Part shown: positions 1-5,574 of the stretch, piece by piece
How positions within the stretch are numbered: the stretch's first letter is position 1
Layout of the letters: each line of letters begins with the position of its first letter
From: Phycisphaerales bacterium UBA1910
GTDB lineage: Bacteria; Planctomycetota; Phycisphaerae; Phycisphaerales; UBA1924
NCBI GenBank assembly: GCA_002337545.1
Contig: DDGE01000042.1
Span: 1 to 14,839 of the forward strand
DNA length: 14,839 nucleotides
Direction of reading: 5' to 3'
Translations under genes and position numbers: made by a program
The notes under the pieces: model-generated
Databases searched by the model: none
What the model was told of the DNA's origin: nothing
What the model saw: only the letters and a program-made list of their open reading frames with translations

Positions 1-561
1 CACGATCCCCTCGGGGACCGGCGCGACGGGGACGTTGGGCTCGCCGGATACGCGCGCCCCGAACGCGATGAAGAACGCGAGGATGACCGGGAGGATCACA
101 TAGTACAGAAACAGCACCGAGCAGATCGTCAGGAACCCGGAGAAGGGCAGGAGCAGGTGGATGATCCGTCGTTCGTGCTTGTACAACCCCGGCGAGATGA
201 ACTTCCACAGCTGAAAGAGAATCCACGGCGCACCCACAAGCACCGTCACGATCATCGCGATCTTGATCACGGACGAGAAGGTCTCGACGGGGCTGGTGGA
301 GATGAGCTGCGCACCCTCGCCGGCTTTGGTCAACTGTTCCTGGACGGGCTCGATGAGCAATCTCAGCAGTGTTCGTCCAAACCCGAACGCGATCGCGAAG
401 ATCGGGACAATCCCGATGATCGCGAGGAACACGCGCTTACGCAGATCCTCCAGGTGATCCCCAAACGACATGACAAAGGTGTCGTCGAGCTCATACCCGC
501 CGGGATCGACTCTCCCGGGGAGATTGACCGGATCGCGTTTTTTGATCGGGTTTCGGGCCAT
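1..561 (-). CDS. tatC: Sec-independent protein translocase TatC (partial, 3' end outside window)
   Basis: TatC is the polytopic inner-membrane receptor that, with TatA/TatB, exports folded proteins bearing twin-arginine signals. The 187 visible residues hold the family N-terminal signature MSFGDHLEDLRKRV (residues 31-44), a first membrane segment (about 45-62), a first periplasmic loop, a second segment ending in ILFQLWKFISPGLYKHERR, and a further long hydrophobic stretch (about 143-170). The reading frame stays open to base 1, so the C-terminal membrane helices lie outside. The ATG at 561 gives about 30 charged residues before the usual family start. An internal ATG at 471 would give the canonical MSFGDHLE start. 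Neither has a clear Shine-Dalgarno, so the N-terminus is uncertain. It is transcribed away from the sigma-factor operon. Identity is strong from the family motifs; I cannot see whether tatA lies downstream. Confidence 0.93.
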   Translation of the reverse strand, partial: MARNPIKKRDPVNLPGRVDPGGYELDDTFVMSFGDHLEDLRKRVFLAIIGIVPIFAIAFGFGRTLLRLLIEPVQEQLTKAGEGAQLISTSPVETFSSVIKIAMIVTVLVGAPWILFQLWKFISPGLYKHERRIIHLLLPFSGFLTICSVLFLYYVILPVILAFFIAFGARVSGEPNVPVAPVPEGIV

Positions 562-654
562 GCTCAGGTGGACTGCAGGGGTGTCAGGGGTCTGGTTGCG
601 TGTTTTTCTCGGACGAACGGGTTTGATACACGCTTGATTGGATGAATCCGAACA

Positions 655-666
655 ATTCGCTCGAAT
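655..666. promoter_or_regulatory. Inverted repeat in the tatC/sigma-factor divergent spacer
   Basis: The short perfect inverted repeat ATTCG-CT-CGAAT lies in the spacer between the divergent tatC and sigma-factor genes, upstream of either possible sigma start. ECF-type sigma genes are often autoregulated, so an operator or promoter element here is plausible. I see no convincing -35/-10 pair, and a five-base arm can occur by chance. Confidence 0.2.
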
Positions 667-729
667 CTCGGTACAACCGTGACAGGGATCCGGGCGGAGA
701 GCATCTTAGGAAACCAAGCGGGGGCGAGC

Positions 730-1371
730 GTGCCCAAGCGGAGGATGCGCAGGAAGTTGGACGAGCAACGCGTCAACGAGGGAGTGGTCAGCGCCGCGAT
801 GAAGGGTGACCGCGATGCCCTCGCGCTGCTCTGGGACGACTCCCGTCGCTGGATCGGTGCGATCATCCTCGCACATAAATCCCGCGAGGCGGATCTGGAG
901 GACCTGCTCCAGCAGGTCGCGATGCAGCTGTGCCGAAAGATCTCGACCCTTGAGGATCCCAAGGCCTTCCGCGGGTGGATCCGCATGATCGCGATCAACA
1001 TCGCTCGTGCGGAGGGCCGCAAACGCACCCGGCGCAAACGATCGATGCTGCGTCTGGTCGGGCTCGAGCCAGATCGCGATCACACCAGGGACATGGCCGA
1101 CGAACTGTTCGTCGAGTCCGAGGAATCCCGGAGGGTGTTCCACGCGGCGCGGAGTCTGCCCGCCGGCTACCGCGAGCCGGTGCTGCTGCGTTGCTTGCAA
1201 TCGATGAGCTACGAGCAGATCGGCGACGCGATGGGATTGCCCGTCACGACGATCGAAACCCGCATCGCACGCGGGCGACGCATGCTCCGGGAGATCCTGG
1301 AGCAGCAGCAGAAACAAGAAGCAACCCGCCGAGCAAATATGCAGGGCTCGGCGATCGGAGGTGCACCATGA
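730..1371 (+). CDS. RNA polymerase sigma factor, ECF-like sigma-70 family
   Basis: A small sigma-70 family factor of 213 residues, in the size range of ECF sigma factors. Using the GTG at 730 as residue 1, region 2 spans about 25-95 (DLEDLLQQVAMQLCRKI, then FRGWIRMIAINIARAEGRKR, a typical sigma-2 core). Region 4 spans about 137-190, with LPAGYREPVLLRCLQSMSYE followed by the helix-turn-helix IGDAMGLPVTTIETRIARGR. No region 1.1 or 3 is visible. The GTG at 730 is preceded by a G-rich AAGCGGGGGCGAGC. An in-frame GTG at 679 adds 17 residues, but that stretch includes the locally rare codon TTA and has no ribosome site. An ATG at 745 is also possible. The stop overlaps the next gene's ATG by 4 bases, implying translational coupling with its putative anti-sigma factor. 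Promoter specificity cannot be inferred. Confidence 0.9.
   Translation: MPKRRMRRKLDEQRVNEGVVSAAMKGDRDALALLWDDSRRWIGAIILAHKSREADLEDLLQQVAMQLCRKISTLEDPKAFRGWIRMIAINIARAEGRKRTRRKRSMLRLVGLEPDRDHTRDMADELFVESEESRRVFHAARSLPAGYREPVLLRCLQSMSYEQIGDAMGLPVTTIETRIARGRRMLREILEQQQKQEATRRANMQGSAIGGAP
1357..1361 (+). promoter_or_regulatory. Ribosome binding site of the anti-sigma gene
   Basis: A perfect GGAGG lies 6 bases before the ATG at 1368, inside the last codons of the sigma gene. It fixes the start of the downstream gene and supports coupled translation across the ATGA overlap. Confidence 0.8.
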
Positions 1372-2048
1372 GTGCAGAACATGAACACGACAATCAGATC
1401 GACGAGGTCCTCGATGAGATCCTCCCCGATCACGCACGCGATCTGCTGATCTCTCGCGTGATCGATGGACGCGCGAGCACGACCGATTGGGATCGGTTCC
1501 GCGCACTCGCGGCGAACGAGCCCGAGGTCTGGTGCGAACTCGCAACAACCCAGCAGCAGCACGAGATGGTCCGCGACGAGCTCGCGGGGATGGTTTCTGT
1601 TGCGGATCGCGTGGAGCTGCCCGGCGGCATCATCGATGAGGAGGGCACCAAACGACGCATGTCCATGGCGTCCAAATGGGGCGGATGGGCGATCGCGGCG
1701 GCCCTGCTCATCGCGTGGTCTCTGGGGATGCCTCGGGCAAACACAATCGAGCAATCGCCGCTGATCGCGGGGATCCCGGGGATCGGGCTCAAGGACGCGG
1801 AACCGGAGCAGGCGTTCGAGCAATACCTCGAATCCGGACAGAAGAGCGGCAAGGTCATCGCGGAGATGCCCGAGCAGCTCGTCGTCGAAACCAAGCCTCT
1901 GCCCGACGGAACGATCGAGGTGATCTACATCCGTCAGATCATCGAACGCCAGGTCATCGATCAGGCATACCGCATAATGCAGGACGAAACTGGCAAAGCA
2001 TTCCCCGTTCCTGTTCGTGTCGAACGCAACGGCTACAGCGCGTTCTGA
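1368..2048 (+). CDS. Putative membrane-anchored anti-sigma factor
   Basis: A 226-residue single-pass membrane protein, called an anti-sigma factor mainly from its position: it overlaps an ECF-like sigma gene by 4 bases and has its own GGAGG. Residues 1-100 form an acidic, helical, probably cytosolic domain with DEVLDEILPDHARDLLISRV near the start. A membrane helix follows (about 104-121, WGGWAIAAALLIAWSLGM), then an exported domain of about 100 residues with a short predicted-strand segment TIEVIYIRQIIERQVIDQAY. The zinc-binding HxxxCxxC signature of ZAS anti-sigma factors is absent; the only cysteine is Cys56. In known systems the N-terminal domain holds the sigma factor at the membrane until a signal releases it. 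The C-terminal domain resembles nothing I recognise and is the likely sensing part. Another regulatory membrane protein is the main alternative. Confidence 0.7.
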   Translation: MSAEHEHDNQIDEVLDEILPDHARDLLISRVIDGRASTTDWDRFRALAANEPEVWCELATTQQQHEMVRDELAGMVSVADRVELPGGIIDEEGTKRRMSMASKWGGWAIAAALLIAWSLGMPRANTIEQSPLIAGIPGIGLKDAEPEQAFEQYLESGQKSGKVIAEMPEQLVVETKPLPDGTIEVIYIRQIIERQVIDQAYRIMQDETGKAFPVPVRVERNGYSAF

Positions 2049-2131
2049 GATCATTCGCGCCGATTCCTGACAGGCACCAATCCGCGGCGCATCTACAAAG
2101 CACGCAAGAGATTCAAACCACCACAATCGAC

Positions 2132-2136
2132 AGGAG
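2132..2136 (+). promoter_or_regulatory. Ribosome binding site deciding the PDZ-protein start
   Basis: AGGAG lies 7 bases before the ATG at 2144 but only 1 base before an in-frame ATG at 2138. The spacing favours 2144 as the true initiation codon. Confidence 0.65.
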
Positions 2137-2143
2137 TATGAAG

Positions 2144-3550
2144 ATGCAGACTCTCAACTCAATCAGCAAAAAAGCGATCGTTGCAACCCTGATCGCTGCG
2201 ACGGGGCTCCCCGCATCAATGGCGCACGCGCAGTTCAAGGTCGAATACGACACGAAGGACAAGGCCGCATCCAGCGAGTCGAGGGAAATCAAGGACGAGC
2301 ATGTCATCGTCATCCGCAATCACGACGACAAGAACGAGTACGAGGTCAAAATCGTCAACGGCATCGTCAAGTTCGCGGAAATGAACGGCGAAGAGATCGA
2401 TCACGATCGCATCAAGGTCAAAGAGAATGTCGTCATCTTCCTCAGCGAAGACGGTAAAGCGATCACGGAGATCAAGGTCCCGGGCATGGCCAAGGTCAGT
2501 GGGCACTGGATCGAGAAGGACGCAAAGGATCAGGCCTTCGAGATCCGTACCACTTCGCCCGAAGCGCCGGACGCACCTATGCCCGCGCGGGTCATGAGTT
2601 TCACATCGGAATCGACACCCAAGGTCATGCTGGGGATCAACCTGACCGAACCGAGCGACGCGGTCCGCAAGCAGCTCAAGCTCGGCGATACCCAAGCGAT
2701 ATTCGTCGAGAAAGTCATCGACGGGCTCCCCGCGAAGAAGGCAGGACTTGAGAACTACGATGTCATCGTTTCGCTCGATGGCAGTGACTACGCCAACGGC
2801 GAACTCCTGAGCAAGGTCCTCCGCAAGAAGGAACCAGGGGACACGCTCAAAATGGTCGTCCTGCGTGGCGGTGAGAAACTCAAGCTCAAAGCAGAACTCG
2901 CGCCATACAACGCGAAGAAACTGGGTGCCGCCTCGATCGTGGTTGAATCCATCGAAGACGGAGATGACTCAGACTTCCCCAGCATCTGGCACGAAAAGGG
3001 CGACAACGAGTTCTCGTTTGGTCTGGACTTTGACTTCGGCCACGATATCCAGGAGCAGATCCACGAAGCCCTGCGCGATTCGGGCATATCAGATGAGCAG
3101 TTGGCAATCGTTCAGGAGCGGCTCCATACCCATCTCGATGGGCTCCACGAACGCCTCGCCACGGGCAACAGGTTCTTCTTCACACCCGATCCGCATGATG
3201 GAAACCTCGAAAAGGAATTCGCGATCGATCTCGAGCATCAGAAGCGTATCGAGGAAGCCGCGAAACAGAAGTTCGAGGTTCAGCGTCAGCGGGAGTTAGC
3301 CGAGATCGCTCAGGACAAGGCCCGTGCCGCGATGCGCGATGCGCAGCGTCAGGTCATGGAACTCCGTGACGGTCGCCTGATCGTTCGCCAAGCGGAAGAA
3401 ATGGAGAATCATCTCGCACAGCTCGAAGATCGCCTCAGTGCCCTCGAGGACCGTCTGGAAGACCAGATGGATCGCATGGAAGTCCACATGGGACGCATGA
3501 CGGATCTATTTGAGCGTTTGCTCGATCGTCTCGAAAGCGACGAGGACTAA
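2144..3550 (+). CDS. Secreted PDZ-domain protein with C-terminal coiled coil
   Basis: A 468-residue exported protein. Residues 1-29 form a signal peptide (KK, hydrophobic core AIVATLIAATGLPAS, cleavage after AHA before Gln30). Residues 31-150 are charged and strand-rich. A PDZ domain follows at about 160-255, with MLGINL as the ligand-binding loop and LPAKKAGLENYDVIVSLDG as the core; a Tyr replaces the glycine usual before DVI. Residues 355-465 are a heptad-like coiled coil (EIAQDKARAAMRDAQRQVME, then HLAQLEDRLSALEDRLEDQ). No trypsin-like or other protease domain is present, so this is a binding rather than an HtrA-type protein. It follows the sigma/anti-sigma pair on the same strand after 95 bases, suggesting an operon. 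A role in sensing misfolded envelope proteins or bridging to the anti-sigma factor is inference. The frame extends upstream to 1676, but that part overlaps the anti-sigma gene and is not coding. Confidence 0.82.
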   Translation: MQTLNSISKKAIVATLIAATGLPASMAHAQFKVEYDTKDKAASSESREIKDEHVIVIRNHDDKNEYEVKIVNGIVKFAEMNGEEIDHDRIKVKENVVIFLSEDGKAITEIKVPGMAKVSGHWIEKDAKDQAFEIRTTSPEAPDAPMPARVMSFTSESTPKVMLGINLTEPSDAVRKQLKLGDTQAIFVEKVIDGLPAKKAGLENYDVIVSLDGSDYANGELLSKVLRKKEPGDTLKMVVLRGGEKLKLKAELAPYNAKKLGAASIVVESIEDGDDSDFPSIWHEKGDNEFSFGLDFDFGHDIQEQIHEALRDSGISDEQLAIVQERLHTHLDGLHERLATGNRFFFTPDPHDGNLEKEFAIDLEHQKRIEEAAKQKFEVQRQRELAEIAQDKARAAMRDAQRQVMELRDGRLIVRQAEEMENHLAQLEDRLSALEDRLEDQMDRMEVHMGRMTDLFERLLDRLESDED

Positions 3551-3742
3551 GCGGGCGTGAAGATCGCGCAAAGCTGATTGAGAAATTGATCAGCGAGCTG
3601 AAACTTTGTGTTTCTCCCGCGGTAACGCTGAAATCAAGAGGGTGCTGATCCCAATCAGACCCCATCGCCCCGGCCCACAACACCGTGAGCCAGGCGACAA
3701 AAAACCACGACGCCGATCCTGGTTCCACAGGATCGAATCAGG

Positions 3743-3780
3743 CAGCTGCGTGAAGAGACCCCACGCAGCTGTCATTTTTA
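3743..3780 (+). terminator. Rho-independent terminator of the sigma/anti-sigma/PDZ operon
   Basis: CAGCTGCGTG (3743-3752) pairs perfectly with CACGCAGCTG (3762-3771) around a 9-base loop, followed directly by the T-rich TCATTTTTA. No matching A-tract on the other side suggests one-way action on the plus strand. It ends transcription from the PDZ gene and isolates the ATPase gene. Confidence 0.8.
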
Positions 3781-3827
3781 TTCGCTGTGCGGATCGATGC
3801 AATGAACCCACCCACTCGCGGGTTCGG

Positions 3828-3833
3828 TATGAT
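3828..3833 (+). promoter_or_regulatory. Candidate -10 element before the MoxR-like gene
   Basis: TATGAT is a 5/6 match to the sigma-70 -10 consensus, 29 bases before the ATG at 3863 and just after the terminator of the previous operon, where a promoter is expected. No good -35 is visible at the usual spacing (weak TGAACC at 3803-3808), so this is tentative. Confidence 0.4.
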
Positions 3834-3862
3834 GAGACAGACTGGCAAGGAGGGCCAAGCAC

Positions 3863-4927
3863 ATGCACCAACGCAGCGGTAACCCACAAGACGACGGCGA
3901 ACAACTCATCGCGCAGGTCCGTGAGCACTACGACGCGCTCCGCGCCGAGATCTCAAAGGTCATCGTGGGCCAGGACGAGGTGGTCGATCAGATCCTGCTA
4001 GCGGTTTTTTCGCGTGGGCACGCGATGCTTGTGGGTGTACCCGGGCTTGCCAAGACATTGCTGATCTCGACGATCGCACGGGCCATGTCGCTCGATTTCT
4101 CCCGAATCCAGTTCACACCCGATCTGATGCCCTCAGATATCACAGGCACCGAAGTCATCGAAGAGGACAAAGCGACCGGGCATCGTTCGCTGCGATTCGT
4201 CAAGGGGCCTGTTTTCGCCAATGTCGTGCTCGCCGATGAGATCAACCGGACGCCGCCCAAGACTCAGGCGGCGCTGCTCGAAGCGATGCAGGAGCGTCAG
4301 GTGACCATCGGCGGAACGCGCCACGCGCTCCCATCGCCGTTTTTCGTGCTTGCAACGCAGAACCCGCTCGAGCAGGAGGGGACCTACCCGCTGCCCGAGG
4401 CCCAACTCGACCGGTTCATGGTCCAGGTCCTCGTGCGATACCCGAGCGAGGAGGAAGAGCTGGAGGTCATCCGGCGCAGCGCTCGGAAGGACGAGGTGGA
4501 GATCCGGCCCGTCATCGATGCGGACCAGATCGCGACGGTGCAGAAGATTATCCGCAGCACACCAGTTCCCGAGCATGTCATGCGATACGCGCTCCGGCTC
4601 GTACGCTCGACCAGGACGGATGAGGGGACACAGGTTCCTGATATTGTGCGTGACTATGTGAGCTGGGGGGCTGGTCCACGCGCGAGCGAGGCACTGATTC
4701 AGGGGGCTAGGGCGCACGCGATGCTCGTCGGCAATGGGATCGTGAGCATCGATACCGTAAAGGCCATTGCTCACCCGGTGCTGCGCCATCGTGTGCTCAC
4801 AAACTTCAATGCGCAGGCGGACCAGGTTGGGATCGATGAGATCATCGAAACCCTGCTCCGCGAGACCCCCGAGGACGGGCGTGATCACCGACAACAAGCA
4901 TTGAGCAACCCGGCGATACGATCGTAA
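3863..4927 (+). CDS. MoxR-family AAA+ ATPase
   Basis: A 354-residue AAA+ ATPase of the MoxR group, cytosolic chaperone-like machines that act with VWA-domain partners on protein complexes. Visible features: Walker A GVPGLAKT (58-65), Walker B VVLADEINR (121-129) followed by the MoxR-typical TPPKTQAALLEAMQERQVT, sensor 1 in VLATQNPLEQEGTYPLPEAQ (163-180), the LDRF arginine region (182-185), and sensor 2 GPRAS (271-275) in the C-terminal helical lid. Full length and all ATPase motifs are intact. AAGGAGGG (3847-3854), 8 bases before ATG 3863, supports the start. MoxR genes usually sit directly upstream of DUF58, VWA and often transglutaminase-like genes. Here the next gene is an Rrf2 regulator after 140 bases, so the partner genes must be elsewhere or absent. 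Family assignment is firm; the substrate is unknown. Confidence 0.95.
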   Translation: MHQRSGNPQDDGEQLIAQVREHYDALRAEISKVIVGQDEVVDQILLAVFSRGHAMLVGVPGLAKTLLISTIARAMSLDFSRIQFTPDLMPSDITGTEVIEEDKATGHRSLRFVKGPVFANVVLADEINRTPPKTQAALLEAMQERQVTIGGTRHALPSPFFVLATQNPLEQEGTYPLPEAQLDRFMVQVLVRYPSEEEELEVIRRSARKDEVEIRPVIDADQIATVQKIIRSTPVPEHVMRYALRLVRSTRTDEGTQVPDIVRDYVSWGAGPRASEALIQGARAHAMLVGNGIVSIDTVKAIAHPVLRHRVLTNFNAQADQVGIDEIIETLLRETPEDGRDHRQQALSNPAIRS

Positions 4928-4993
4928 CACGATTTTTTGCAAGTGCTTAAGTAATCTGTTCGGGGTGATTGGATATTTGGGTCGATAATTCCT

Positions 4994-5021
4994 TTGTACG
5001 GATGCTCCCCTGTTCTACTAT
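4994..5021 (+). promoter_or_regulatory. Weak candidate promoter for the Rrf2 gene
   Basis: TTGTAC (4994-4999) and TACTAT (5016-5021) are separated by 16 bases in the AT-richer spacer after the MoxR-like gene, 47 bases before the proposed TTG start. The match to consensus is partial. The spacer 4928-5067 shows no clear terminator hairpin. Confidence 0.3.
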
Positions 5022-5053
5022 TGGGTCAACCTTATGTAGTGTGACTTCGGATT

Positions 5054-5060
5054 GGAAAGG
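5054..5060 (+). promoter_or_regulatory. Ribosome binding site of the Rrf2 gene
   Basis: GGAAAGG lies 7 bases before the TTG at 5068. It agrees with where Rrf2 proteins usually begin (about 7 residues before the TxYALRAM motif) and decides the non-ATG start. Confidence 0.6.
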
Positions 5061-5067
5061 TATTCTG

Positions 5068-5544
5068 TTGCTCTCACAGACGACTGAGTATGCATTGCGA
5101 GCGATGAGCTGTCTGGCGTACATGCCCGATGGGCTTGTTTCCACCGCCCAACTCGCCGAGGTGACGCTTGTTCCGATGAACTACCTCGCCAAAGTGCTCC
5201 AATCCCTCGCCAAGGCGGAACTGATCACCGGACGACGCGGCGTTGGCGGCGGGTACCAGCTCGCGAAACCGGCCAGCGAAATCACCATGCTCGATGTGAT
5301 CAACGCGATTGACCCCATCGAGCGTATCCATGAGTGCCCGCTCAAGCTTGAGAACCATTCCGGGCGTCTGTGTCCGCTGCACACCCGTCTCGATCAGGCG
5401 GCCAGCTCGCTGATCGATCGATTTGGTGGGATCACGCTCCACGACATGCTTTCTGAGGATCCCACGACGCGTCCGTTGTGCGATACCGAGATGACCGCCA
5501 GGGTTGATCTCACACTCGGCGGATCCAAACCCGCTTCGCAGTGA
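5068..5544 (+). CDS. Rrf2-family transcriptional regulator
   Basis: A 158-residue winged-helix regulator of the Rrf2 family (relatives IscR, NsrR, CymR). The N-terminus MLSQTTEYALRAMSCLAYMP is the family hallmark. The recognition-helix region is VPMNYLAKVLQSLAKAELIT, then the wing GRRGVGGGYQLAKP (55-68), and the dimerisation helix LDVINAIDPIERIHECPL. Cysteines fall at 15, 90, 102 and 138. Cys90 and Cys102 form CPL-x9-CPLH, close to where IscR and NsrR hold an Fe-S cluster, but the usual middle cysteine is missing; His97 or His105 might serve. I chose TTG 5068 from its GGAAAGG and from family length; an in-frame TTG at 4969 would add 33 residues unlike the family. It lies 30 bases before lysS. 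The regulated genes and signal are unknown; Fe-S, nitric oxide or redox sensing is inference. Confidence 0.9.
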   Translation: MLSQTTEYALRAMSCLAYMPDGLVSTAQLAEVTLVPMNYLAKVLQSLAKAELITGRRGVGGGYQLAKPASEITMLDVINAIDPIERIHECPLKLENHSGRLCPLHTRLDQAASSLIDRFGGITLHDMLSEDPTTRPLCDTEMTARVDLTLGGSKPASQ

Positions 5545-5569
5545 CCCGCGTCATTCGTGCGTGTACGAT
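5541..5569 (+). promoter_or_regulatory. Candidate promoter for leaderless lysS
   Basis: GTGACC (5541-5546) resembles TTGACA, and TACGAT (5564-5569) resembles TATAAT, with exactly 17 bases between. The -35 element overlaps the Rrf2 stop codon. The predicted transcription start falls at or next to the GTG at 5575, which fits a leaderless message and the lack of a Shine-Dalgarno there. Confidence 0.45.
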
Positions 5570-5574
5570 CGTGC

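Larger units (their letters stand above)
3551..3862 (+). other. 312-base non-coding region: structured 3' tail, terminator, moxR-like leader
   Basis: No credible gene is visible here. On the plus strand it holds a hairpin GCTGAT/ATCAGC (3573-3594), a stronger bulged hairpin (3640-3662; GGGT-CTGAT pairing with ATCAG-ACCC around loop CCCA), an A-run at 3699-3704, the intrinsic terminator (3743-3780), and then the promoter and ribosome site of the AAA+ ATPase gene. The first 190 bases are unusually long for a 3' UTR and could be a structured tail or a small RNA. Confidence 0.5.

Noticed and set aside
2057..2090. GCGCCG/CGGCGC inverted repeat between the anti-sigma and PDZ genes
   Set aside because: A 6-base stem with a 22-base loop and no T-run is not a convincing terminator or attenuator.
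1676..2143. Upstream extension of the PDZ protein frame by 154 codons
   Set aside because: It overlaps the anti-sigma gene in another frame. The true start is set by AGGAG and the signal peptide at 2144.
3606..4001. A 131-codon open frame on the plus strand after the PDZ gene
   Set aside because: It contains the intrinsic terminator and the ATPase ribosome site and overlaps the ATPase start; the translation has no protein-like features.
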